From NCBI RefSeq assembly GCF_008801915.1, contig NZ_VZOV01000004.1, positions 247,131 through 311,130 of the forward strand: a DNA stretch of 64,000 bases, read 5' to 3'. The notes under the pieces were generated by a model, which did no database searches, was not told where the DNA came from, and worked only from the letters and a program-made list of their open reading frames with translations. Origin of the DNA: Cupriavidus gilardii (GTDB lineage: Bacteria > Pseudomonadota > Gammaproteobacteria > Burkholderiales > Burkholderiaceae). The position numbers and the translations under genes are program-made. Of this stretch, positions 34,733 to 44,177 are shown piece by piece. Every line of letters starts with the position of its first letter. The first letter of the stretch is position 1.

Positions 34733-35562
34733 GCCCGCTTCCCCAGCGGCCTTGCCATGCCGCGCTGCGGGTCGTAGCCGAACAATGCCACGCCGAAGAA
34801 CAGGCAGGCACACGCGGCCACCACGGCGAGGCTGCCCCATGCCGCCTGGCCATACAGCGCAAAACGGATGGCCTCGACCGCATGCGTGAACGGGTTGATC
34901 CGCGCCAACTGGTGGATCGGCTCGGCTCCCGATTCCTCGAGTTTCCACAGCGGATACAGCGCGGTGCTGATGAAGAACATCGGAAAGATCACGAAGTTCA
35001 TCATGCCGGCGAAGTTTTCCAGCTGCCGCACATGCACCGACAGCGCCAGGCCCAGCGCACCCAGCATCAGCGCGGCCAGCGTCATCGCCGCCAGCAGCAT
35101 CGCCAGCGCGGCATGGTCGACCGGCACGTCGAACAGCACCGCGACCAGCAGGAAGGCCGCCATCTGCAGCAGCGACAGCAGCGCACCGGCCGCGAGCTTG
35201 CACGCCAGCAACCATGGCCGCGGCAGCGGCGCCGTCAGCAGCAGCCGCATCACGCCCATTTCGCGGTCGTAGACCATCGCCAGCGAGGACTGCATGCCGT
35301 TGAACAGCGCGATCATCGCCAGCAGGCCGGGGGTCAGATAGACCTTGTATTCGACATAGGTGTCGTAGGGCGGAATGATGGCGACGCCGAACACGTTCTG
35401 AAAGCCCGCGCCGAACACCAGGAACCACAGCAACGGCCGCACCAGCGACGAGATCAGGCGGCCGGGCTGGCGCAGGAACTTGCGCAGCTCGCGGCCGGCA
35501 ACGGCGCGCAGCGCGCGCCAGCGGTGGAGCAAGGGAGAGGTCGGCATGGAGATGGCGGGCAT
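34729..35562 (-). CDS. ABC-2 type permease, PedC-like
   Basis: The 277-residue protein has six predicted helices and the ABC-2 permease pattern, including the VYDREMGVMRLLLTAPLPR cytoplasmic segment and the MMNFVIFPMFFISTALYPL motif. In PQQ-alcohol clusters the matching gene is named pedC. In Pseudomonas putida, PedA1A2BC was reported to be needed for growth at low lanthanide levels. Start choice is open: 35562 and 35547 are both ATG codons without a clear ribosome-binding site. It follows the PedA1-like gene by 5 bp. Confidence 0.83.
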   Translation of the reverse strand: MPAISMPTSPLLHRWRALRAVAGRELRKFLRQPGRLISSLVRPLLWFLVFGAGFQNVFGVAIIPPYDTYVEYKVYLTPGLLAMIALFNGMQSSLAMVYDREMGVMRLLLTAPLPRPWLLACKLAAGALLSLLQMAAFLLVAVLFDVPVDHAALAMLLAAMTLAALMLGALGLALSVHVRQLENFAGMMNFVIFPMFFISTALYPLWKLEESGAEPIHQLARINPFTHAVEAIRFALYGQAAWGSLAVVAACACLFFGVALFGYDPQRGMARPLGKRA

Positions 35563-35567
35563 GGGTA

Positions 35568-36770
35568 TCAGCGGCGGCACGCGCTCTCGGGCGCATCCGC
35601 GCCCAGCGTGTCGAGGTTGTTCTTCGGATGCAGGAAACCGTCGAGCGGGGCGACCGCCGCCACGCCGTCGGGATGCGCGAGCAACACCGGCTGGCGCAGT
35701 TGCCCGTCCCAGGGCCGGAAACTCAGGCGCGGGCCCTTGAAACCGTCGATGGCAATGTCGCCGGATCGCAGCGCCTTCGCCTGCTCGGCAAACGGCGCCT
35801 TCGGCGCGCGCGTCACCGCTTCGACCACCGCCTTGACCGCCACCCAGCCCGCCCAATCGTGGCCGCTCATCGGCCGCCCGGCCGCCTTGACGAAGCGCCG
35901 GTTCAATTGCGGGCCGCCGTGGCGCTCCCACGCGCGGTGCCACGCCATCGCGGTCAGCCCGTTGGCGCCGGCAACCGGGCGCGGCAGCTGCGTGGCGTAC
36001 GGCACGGTGCGGGCGAACTCGCCATCGGCGTCGGCGACGATCACGACGTCATGGTCGGGCCCGCCGGTCAGCAGGCGGACGTTGGCGAGCTCGCGTTCGC
36101 GCGGATCGTTCGACAGACGGAAATCGCGCTGTGCGGCCCAGGCGACCCCGAAGCGCCGGGCCGCCTGCTGATAGAGCGCCTGCCACGCGCGATCCTCCGG
36201 GGCGGGGCCGGTCAGCAGCAATGCCTTGCGCCATTTGCGGGCGGCCAGCGCCTGCATCAGCGCGTCGGCCTGCATGCGCCGGCTCGGCAGCGTGTGCAGC
36301 AGATGGGGGGCGCAGCCTTCCCCGCGCAACGCGTCGTCGTCGGCTGAAACATTGAGCAGCAGGGCGTCGGCCGGTTTGACCGTACGGGCCGCCGCGCGGA
36401 CGGCATCGGCGGGCAGGTCCAGCACGATATAGCGGACACCCTGGCGCGCCAGCGCGGCGGCGGCCTGGGCCGCGGCCTGCGCATCGCGGGCTTCGGCCGC
36501 TTCGAGCTTCAGCGTCAGCCCCGCGGCCTCGAGCGCAAGGCGGGATTCGGCCGCGGCGACGCGCATGCCGTCGAAAGGCCGGCCCTCGGGGTGGCCCGGA
36601 TAGCGCTGCTCCAGCCGTCTGGGCTCGTAGCGCGGATCGTCGGCCAGGCTGATGACACCGATGCGCAGTTCGGACGCAGCGGCGGGCTGCGCAGCCGTTG
36701 CCGTAGCCGTTGCAATGCCGGCCAGCAACACGCACATGGCAAGCGGCCGCAGGCAGGGCAGGCTAGTCAT
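35568..36770 (-). CDS. PQQ-associated ABC substrate-binding protein, PedA1-like
   Basis: The 400-residue protein has a signal peptide (to about residue 32) and a type I periplasmic-binding fold (ELRIGVISLADDPRYEP at the start, VIVADADGEFARTVPY mid-way). It fits the PQQ_ABC_bind group found only next to quinoprotein alcohol dehydrogenase genes. Its ligand is not proven; work on the PedA1A2BC and Lut systems points to lanthanide uptake. Its start overlaps the beta-propeller gene by 8 bp. Confidence 0.82.
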   Translation of the reverse strand: MTSLPCLRPLAMCVLLAGIATATATAAQPAAASELRIGVISLADDPRYEPRRLEQRYPGHPEGRPFDGMRVAAAESRLALEAAGLTLKLEAAEARDAQAAAQAAAALARQGVRYIVLDLPADAVRAAARTVKPADALLLNVSADDDALRGEGCAPHLLHTLPSRRMQADALMQALAARKWRKALLLTGPAPEDRAWQALYQQAARRFGVAWAAQRDFRLSNDPRERELANVRLLTGGPDHDVVIVADADGEFARTVPYATQLPRPVAGANGLTAMAWHRAWERHGGPQLNRRFVKAAGRPMSGHDWAGWVAVKAVVEAVTRAPKAPFAEQAKALRSGDIAIDGFKGPRLSFRPWDGQLRQPVLLAHPDGVAAVAPLDGFLHPKNNLDTLGADAPESACRR

Positions 36771-37791
36771 CGATCGCTACCGAATGCGGTACGCGGCCCG
36801 CCTTCAGCGTCGCCACCGCCTTGGCGCGCGCGGTGTCGACCACGCTGACGTCGTCCGACATGCCGTTGGTCACGTACAGCAGCGCATCGTCGCGGGTCAG
36901 CGCCAGGCCCCACGCGCGGCGCCCGACCAGCACGTAGTCGAGCACGCGCCGGCTCGCGACATCGACGACGGCCACATGGTTGGCCCGTCCGAGCGCCACA
37001 TAGGCGCGCCGGCCATCGCGCGACAGCGCCATACCCACCGGCGTCACGTCGTCGGCACGAAAGCCCTTCGGCGCGAACGTCAGCACGTGCGCGACCTGCA
37101 GCGTGTCGGTGCGGATGATCGACACGCTGGCGCCGAGCTCGTTGCTGACCCACAGCTCCTTGCCGTCGGGCGACAGCGCGAAGCGGCGCGGGCGGTTGCC
37201 GACGCGGATATGGCGAATGATCTTGCGGCTGTCCACGTCGATCACATGGACCAGATTGGCCACTTCGGAGGCGACGTAGACGCGCTTGCCGTCGGCGCTG
37301 ACCTTGACCCCCTCCGGCTCGTCGCCGACGGCCACCGAAAAGCGCTTCTGCCCGGTCGCCGTATCGACCGCGGTCAGCAGGGCCTCTTCCTCGTTGGAGA
37401 CATAGAGCGTGCTGCCGTCCGGACTCAAGTCGAACATTTCCGGATCGTCGCCGACGCGCAGCGCCGCCAGCGTCTTGCGCGTGCGAACGTCGACCACATC
37501 GATGCGATCGTCGTCGCTGCAGGCGACATAGAGGCGCGTGCGGTCGGGCGACAGCTGCAGATGGCGCGGCCTGCGGCACTGCGGCAGCACCGCGGCGATC
37601 TGCCGGCTGGCGGCGTCGTAGAACGTCAGGCTGCCGTCCTTCTCGCTGGAGACGATGACCTGGCCGCGTGTGGCGCCACGCTCAGCCGGATATGCCGCCT
37701 CGGACCAACCGGCCAGCACCAACACGGCGGTCGCGGCCAGGGTTGCGCCGACGACCCAGCGGATGCGCGGCACCGGTGGCAGGTGGCTCAT
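36763..37791 (-). CDS. PQQ-associated YVTN beta-propeller protein, PedA2-like
   Basis: The 342-residue exported protein has about seven repeats of the YVTN type (LYVACSDDDRIDVVDV, LYVSNEEEALLTAVD, VYVASEVANLVHVIDV, LYVTNGMSDDVSVVD). It matches the beta-propeller that accompanies the PQQ-alcohol ABC transporter genes. The N-terminal 32 residues form a signal or anchor. The role is unknown; it may scaffold metal or ligand delivery in the periplasm. It starts four bases inside the end of the ATPase gene. Confidence 0.85.
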   Translation of the reverse strand: MSHLPPVPRIRWVVGATLAATAVLVLAGWSEAAYPAERGATRGQVIVSSEKDGSLTFYDAASRQIAAVLPQCRRPRHLQLSPDRTRLYVACSDDDRIDVVDVRTRKTLAALRVGDDPEMFDLSPDGSTLYVSNEEEALLTAVDTATGQKRFSVAVGDEPEGVKVSADGKRVYVASEVANLVHVIDVDSRKIIRHIRVGNRPRRFALSPDGKELWVSNELGASVSIIRTDTLQVAHVLTFAPKGFRADDVTPVGMALSRDGRRAYVALGRANHVAVVDVASRRVLDYVLVGRRAWGLALTRDDALLYVTNGMSDDVSVVDTARAKAVATLKAGRVPHSVAIDD

Positions 37792-38588
37792 GTCGATGCC
37801 TCCGAGGCGGTGAGGGCCAGGAAGGCCCGTTCGAGATCGTGCTGCGTGGTGGCGGCGCGCAGCATCGCCGGGGTGCCGTCGAAGCGGACCGTGCCTCGAT
37901 GCAGCACGACGACGCGGTCGCAGGCGGCGACCTCCTGCACCAGATGGGTGGCCCACAGCACCGCGGTGGACTGCTCGGCGGCAAGGCGGCGCGCTTCGTC
38001 GACGATCTGGGCTCGCGAGGCCGGATCGAGCCCGACCGTGGCCTCGTCCATCAGCAGCAGCGCCGGTTCGTGCAGCAGCGCCCGCGCCAGTTCGACCTTG
38101 CGGCGGTTGCCGCCCGACAGCGCACGCACCGGCGAGCGGTCGCGCTCGGCCAGGCCGAAGCGCGCGAGCAGGGCGGCGACCCGCGGCAGCGACTGGCGCC
38201 GGGCAAGGCCATGCAGGTCGGCATGGAACAGCAGGTTGTCGCGCACCGACAGGTCCATGTCGATCGCCGGCTGCTGGAAGACGATGCCGAGCCGGGCCAG
38301 CGCGCGGGCCGGATGCTCGCGCATGTCGGCGCCCATCACCTCGGCGCGCCCAGCGTCCGCCACGAACAGCCCGCTGAGGATCTGGAACAGCGTGGTCTTG
38401 CCGGCGCCGTTCGGCCCCAGCAACGCAACGAATTCGCCGGGGCGCACCGAAAGCGAAACGCCATCGAGCGCGGGCTGCCTGCCGAAACGCTTGACCAGTC
38501 CGTCGCAGCGCAGCGCCGGCGCGGTATCGCACGGTGCTTCGCGCGATGCGCCGTCCGTCCGCATCGCGGCGGCCAGGGTGGGACTCAT
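37788..38588 (-). CDS. ABC transporter ATPase, PedB-like
   Basis: The 266-residue ATPase has Walker A GPNGAGKTT, a Q-loop (VFQQPAIDMDLSV), the signature motif ALSGGNRRK, Walker B LLLMDEATVGLD and an H-loop (WATHLV). It should power the PedC-like permease. The start at 38588 has AAGGAG upstream and overlaps the stop of the Bug gene by one base (TGATG). Confidence 0.9.
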   Translation of the reverse strand: MSPTLAAAMRTDGASREAPCDTAPALRCDGLVKRFGRQPALDGVSLSVRPGEFVALLGPNGAGKTTLFQILSGLFVADAGRAEVMGADMREHPARALARLGIVFQQPAIDMDLSVRDNLLFHADLHGLARRQSLPRVAALLARFGLAERDRSPVRALSGGNRRKVELARALLHEPALLLMDEATVGLDPASRAQIVDEARRLAAEQSTAVLWATHLVQEVAACDRVVVLHRGTVRFDGTPAMLRAATTQHDLERAFLALTASEAST

Positions 38589-39619
38589 CACGCTGGCTCC
38601 TTGCCGGCGGCCAGGCCGAGCCGTTGCGCGAAGTCGCGCTCGCGCGCCCACACGCCGCGCAGATAGGCCTCGTAGCGCGCGGTATCGAGATAGGTCAGTT
38701 CCTGGTCGTACCTGGCCAGTTCGGCCAGATGCCGGGGGTGGCGCATCGCGCGGGCAAAGGCATCGTGCAGCCGCCGCACGATACGCGGATCGGTGCCGCG
38801 CGGCGCGCCGATGCCGTAGGGCGAGTTGTGGACCGCGTCGGGATAGCCGAGCTCCTTCATGGTCGGCACCTCGGGCCAGCGCGGCGACCGGTGTTCGCTG
38901 AACAGCGCCAGCAGCCGCAGGCGTCCGCTGTCGACATAGGGTGCGAAACCGGTGGCGCCGACACCGGCCATCAGCGCGCCGCCGGATACCGCGAGCATCT
39001 GGTCGGCGATGCCGCGGTAAGGTACATGCACATAGCGGATATGGTGGCGCCCGAGCACGTCGTCGATCGCCAGATGCGGCGTGGTGCCGATGCCGGACGA
39101 GCCGACCGTCAGCGCGTCCGGATGCGCCTGGCCCCAGGCGACCAGGTCGCCGAAGGTGCGGAACGGGCTGTCGGCCGGCACCACCACGCCAAAGGTATAG
39201 CCGGAGATCATCACCACCGGCTGGATATCGCGCAGCGGCTGCCAGGTCGTCTTCTGCTGGTGCGGCAGCCGGTAGACCGTGACCGGCAACTGGCCGATCG
39301 TGTAACCGTCCGGCTTCGCCACGGCGAGCAGGGCGCCGACCAGCGCACCGCCCGCTCCCGCGCGGTTCTCGACCACCACCGGCTGGCCGAGCTCGTGTGC
39401 GACCAGTTCGGCCAATACCCGCATCGACAGATCGGTGGCGCCGCCCGCGGGCCAGGGCACGATCAGCGTCAGCGGATGCGACGGGTAATCCGCGGCCGCA
39501 GTGCTGCCGGCATCGGCCGAGGCCGCGACAGCGGGAAAGGCCGCGCTCGCGGCCAGCGAACCAAGGACGATCGCGAGGGCGCGGCGCCTTGGCATCGGCA
39601 GGGTCTGCGCGGGCGCCAT
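38588..39619 (-). CDS. Bug/TctC-family binding protein (aldehyde/PQQ cluster)
   Basis: The 343-residue protein starts with a Tat-like signal (MPRRRALAIVLGSLAASAAFPAVAA), then YPSHPLTLIVPWPAGGATD and the Bug motifs ENRAGAGGALV and DGYTIG. It is wedged between the DUF779 gene (ATGA overlap) and the PedB-like ATPase gene (one-base overlap), an unusual place for a Bug protein. The ligand may be a carboxylate product or precursor of the alcohol/aldehyde pathway; this is inference. Confidence 0.88.
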   Translation of the reverse strand: MAPAQTLPMPRRRALAIVLGSLAASAAFPAVAASADAGSTAAADYPSHPLTLIVPWPAGGATDLSMRVLAELVAHELGQPVVVENRAGAGGALVGALLAVAKPDGYTIGQLPVTVYRLPHQQKTTWQPLRDIQPVVMISGYTFGVVVPADSPFRTFGDLVAWGQAHPDALTVGSSGIGTTPHLAIDDVLGRHHIRYVHVPYRGIADQMLAVSGGALMAGVGATGFAPYVDSGRLRLLALFSEHRSPRWPEVPTMKELGYPDAVHNSPYGIGAPRGTDPRIVRRLHDAFARAMRHPRHLAELARYDQELTYLDTARYEAYLRGVWARERDFAQRLGLAAGKEPA

Positions 39620-40032
39620 CACGCGGCGAGGTCGGGATAGTCGACCGTCGCCCGCTCTGGCGGCGTCGCGGCGAGCCGCTCGGCTTCCTCGTCGCCGAAC
39701 AGCCGCGAGCGCGTCAGAAAGCGCATGCCGGTGGCACGTTCGATCGAAAACATGCCGCCGTTGCCGGGCACCACGTCGATGATCAGCTGGGTGTGCCGCC
39801 AGTATTCGAACTGCGATTCGCTCATGTAGAACGGTGCGCCGCCGATCTCGCCGAGCTTGATGTCGCTGCCGCCGACCAGGAATTCGCCGCGGGGGAAACA
39901 CATCGGCGCGCTGCCGTCGCAGCAGCCGCCGGACTGGTGGAACAGGATGGGGCCGTGGTCGGCGCTCAGCCGGGCGATCAGCGCGAGCGCGGCGTCGGTG
40001 GCGATGACGCGTGGGGGCAAGGGGGTATTCAT
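39619..40032 (-). CDS. DUF779 family protein
   Basis: The 137-residue protein has the DUF779 hallmark FHQSGGCCDGSAPMCF, with a cysteine pair and a third cysteine, and the ELGEIGG-like and QLIIDVVPG segments. DUF779 genes are regularly found beside AcoD/ExaC aldehyde dehydrogenases; the function is not established. It lies 128 bp downstream of the dehydrogenase gene and overlaps the Bug gene by 4 bp. Confidence 0.87.
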   Translation of the reverse strand: MNTPLPPRVIATDAALALIARLSADHGPILFHQSGGCCDGSAPMCFPRGEFLVGGSDIKLGEIGGAPFYMSESQFEYWRHTQLIIDVVPGNGGMFSIERATGMRFLTRSRLFGDEEAERLAATPPERATVDYPDLAA

Positions 40033-40160
40033 CGTCGGATTCCGCGAAGATGCCCCCGCCCGAGCGAAGGCCCGGGAGCCCGGCGTGCTTGCCGCTTGCG
40101 GCAGAACAAGGCGCCAGGATTCGGGTTCGCGCGGGCGAGGGCCGTTGCCAGGCCCGTCGG

Positions 40161-41681
<1,521 letters not shown>

Positions 41682-41911
41682 GGTGGTGTCTCCTGACGAA
41701 TCGTTCGTGTTGCGCTTGCGCTGCTGTCTTGACGACCGGTTGTCCGGCCAGTCCACACCCATCAGCGCAAGGAGCGTGCCATTGGCCGTTCGCCGCGTTC
41801 CGGCATGGGTTTCGCGGCCAGGCGCGCCGCCACTGTTGCGTCGCTCACCGACACGCTGCGCACGGTGTCCTGAAATGGAGCAATCGTGTTGCGGCGGTCG
41901 TCCGCCAGGCT

Positions 41912-42538
41912 TCAGTCGAGTCCGTGCTCGCGCGCATAGCGGTACATCTCGACGACATTGGCCAGACCCAGCTTCTTGCGGATCAGCGTCTGGTAGTTGG
42001 CGATCGTCTTGGTGCTCAGGTAGAGCTGCGCGGCGATGTCCTCGAGCGCGATGCCTCGCACCAGCAGGCGGAACAGATCGAATTCGCGCGGCGACAGGCG
42101 CATGTGCGGCAGCGCCCTCGGGTCGCCCTCGCCGGCGACAGCGGCGATGTCGTCGGACAGCGGCCGCTCGCCGGCCGCGACGCGATGCACCGCGTCGACC
42201 AGCAGGTCCGGGGCGCTGCTCTTGGTCAGATAGCCGTCCGCGCCCGCGCGCAGCGCCTGCGCAACGATGGCGGGGCTGTCGTGCATGCTGAAGACCAGCA
42301 CGCGCAGCGCCGGCACGCGCGCCTTCAGGCAGCGCAGCACTTCCAGCCCGCCGCGGCCCGGCATCGACAGGTCCAGCACCAGCACGTCGGCAGGGTGGCG
42401 GCTGAGCCAGAGGTAGGCGGCGTCGCCATCGGCGAACTCGGCGACCACCTGCAGGCCGTCGTCCAGCTCCAGCAGGCGACGGTAGCCGGTGCGGACCACC
42501 GCATGGTCGTCGGCGAGCACCACACGCAGCGGCATCAT
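41912..42538 (-). CDS. NarL/LuxR-type response regulator
   Basis: The 208-residue protein has a receiver domain with the acidic pair D10/D11, phosphoacceptor D56 (LVLDLSMPG) and the conserved lysine in YLTKSS. A LuxR-type helix-turn-helix follows (about residues 145-205, with [19 protein letters not shown]). Its start overlaps the histidine kinase stop (TGATG). Regulators of this type (ErbR/AgmR, PedR) switch on PQQ-ethanol oxidation genes, so the downstream aldehyde/Ped cluster is the likely target. Confidence 0.9.
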   Translation of the reverse strand: MMPLRVVLADDHAVVRTGYRRLLELDDGLQVVAEFADGDAAYLWLSRHPADVLVLDLSMPGRGGLEVLRCLKARVPALRVLVFSMHDSPAIVAQALRAGADGYLTKSSAPDLLVDAVHRVAAGERPLSDDIAAVAGEGDPRALPHMRLSPREFDLFRLLVRGIALEDIAAQLYLSTKTIANYQTLIRKKLGLANVVEMYRYAREHGLD

Positions 42539-43983
42539 CAGGCCAGCTCCGGCACGCGGCCGTGGCTTGGGCCGCCGGCCCGGGCCCGGGTGTCCGGCGC
42601 ATGGTCCGCCGCAACGGCCGCACCCGGCGAAATCGCCGCGACCGCAGCAGGCCGCGCCGCGAGCGCGCCAGGGAAACGGGCCAGCAGCTTCAGCCCGGGC
42701 CGCGATTCGCCGGACCGAGAGGCGCTCAGCTCCAGTTGCCCCCCATGTGCCCACACCCGTTCGCGCAGGCCGCCCAATCCGCAGCCGGCCTCGAACGCGG
42801 CGCCGGGATCGCCGATGCCCACGCCGTCGTCCTCGACGCACCAGACGATGTCGCCGGTGGCGTTGGCGGCCACGCGGGCCTGGACCGTCGCGGCGCCCGC
42901 ATGCCGCACCGCGTTGGTCAGGGCCTCCTGCGTCATGCGGTAGAGCGCCAGCGCCAGCGCCGGGGGCACAGCCACCGCGCCGAGCTCGATCTCCAGGCGA
43001 AAGTCCGTGCGCGAATCCGGCTGCGCGCGCCACCCTTGCAGCAGGTCCTGCAGCATGCGCGCCAGCGGGACCGGCCCGTTGCCCGGCTGCGTGCCATGCG
43101 GCCGCAGCCGATGCAGCAGCGAGCGGACATCCTGCTGGATGCGCGCGCCATGCTGCGACAACCCGTCGGCCACGCTGCGCAGCGCGGCGTCGTGCGTCAG
43201 CCGGCGCGACAGGTAGGCCGCATCGGCCCGCATCGCGGTCAGGCTCTGGCCCAGTTCGTCGTGCAGGTCCCGCGCGATGCGGGCGCGCTCGTGCTCCTGC
43301 GCTTCGAGCAGGCGCAGGCTCAGTGCGCGCCTCGAGGCCTGCGCGTGCGCCAGCGCCGCGGCGAGCTGCTGCAGCGCCCGCCGGATCGCGTCGAGTTCGG
43401 CGATCCGCGTCGGCGGCAGCTCGGCATCGTATTCGGCGTGCTCGTAGCGGCGGATTGCCACCAGCATTCCGCGCAGCGGCGCCAGCGCTTTCCGGGCCGA
43501 CCAGGCGATGCCGGCAAACAGCAGCACGCTGTACAGCATCAACGTGGCGAGCTGGCCGGCGAAGGTGTTCAGCGCCTCGCTTTCTTCGCTGCGGGGGTTC
43601 CAGTCCAATGCCACACGGTAGCCTGCCCCGTCCGCCACCGGGATGTTCCAGGAGGCGGCCGGCTCGGCCGGCGCCCGGCTATCGGCGGTGCCGGGCGGCG
43701 GCACAAGGACCGTGCCGCTGTCGTCGCGCAGCGTCAGGCGCAAATGGCGCAGCGCACCGGAGGCGGCGATCTCGCGCAGCGCGCGCAAGTGGCCATCGCG
43801 CGCTTGCGCATGGTCGGTCTGCAGTCCCGCGAGATGACGAAACATCCTGGCGGTGGCATCGGCGCCGCGCCGTTCGCTGCGGATGTCGCCGGCGGCCGTG
43901 GCCAGCGCGAACAGCGTGGCGACGACCAGGCTCAGCAATGCGATCGGCGCGGCCCGAAGCAGCAGATGGCGGGACAGGGGCAT
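42538..43983 (-). CDS. Membrane sensor histidine kinase (HisKA_3 type)
   Basis: The 481-residue kinase has two membrane helices (about 11-30 and 143-162) around a periplasmic sensor of about 110 residues, a HAMP-like linker, and a HisKA_3 phosphorylation site H241 in [12 protein letters not shown]. The HATPase domain carries the N-box (ALTNAVRHA) and G-boxes ([19 protein letters not shown]). It pairs with the response regulator at 41912. What it senses is unknown; an alcohol, aldehyde or metal is plausible given its neighbours. Confidence 0.9.
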   Translation of the reverse strand: MPLSRHLLLRAAPIALLSLVVATLFALATAAGDIRSERRGADATARMFRHLAGLQTDHAQARDGHLRALREIAASGALRHLRLTLRDDSGTVLVPPPGTADSRAPAEPAASWNIPVADGAGYRVALDWNPRSEESEALNTFAGQLATLMLYSVLLFAGIAWSARKALAPLRGMLVAIRRYEHAEYDAELPPTRIAELDAIRRALQQLAAALAHAQASRRALSLRLLEAQEHERARIARDLHDELGQSLTAMRADAAYLSRRLTHDAALRSVADGLSQHGARIQQDVRSLLHRLRPHGTQPGNGPVPLARMLQDLLQGWRAQPDSRTDFRLEIELGAVAVPPALALALYRMTQEALTNAVRHAGAATVQARVAANATGDIVWCVEDDGVGIGDPGAAFEAGCGLGGLRERVWAHGGQLELSASRSGESRPGLKLLARFPGALAARPAAVAAISPGAAVAADHAPDTRARAGGPSHGRVPELA

Positions 43984-44084
43984 GGCAGGGGTCTCCTCGT
44001 TTCCATCGAGGCGGCCCGGCGCTCTGGTGGCGTGGCTGCGTGGCGCATCGATCCCGGCCTGGTGCTGCGGATCCTGTCCCGGGT

Positions 44085-44099
44085 CGGGAGTTTTTCCCG
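44085..44099. promoter_or_regulatory. Inverted repeat upstream of TonB receptor
   Basis: CGGGA-GTTTT-TCCCG is a perfect 5-bp dyad 79 bp before the receptor start, in the gap between the divergent kinase and receptor genes. It is a possible operator for coordinated control. The evidence is positional only. Confidence 0.25.
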
Positions 44100-44177
44100 G
44101 CCGTCGGGGTATGGAACCTGCTCGACGGGATCGTGCGGCCCGACAGAGGTCCGCTCGATACCAGGAGGAGATGCAAG

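Noticed and set aside
33927..34883. Upstream extension of the chimeric metallohydrolase/cytochrome frame
   Set aside because: It runs through the SoxYZ-like gene in another frame. The signal peptide at 33926 marks the start.
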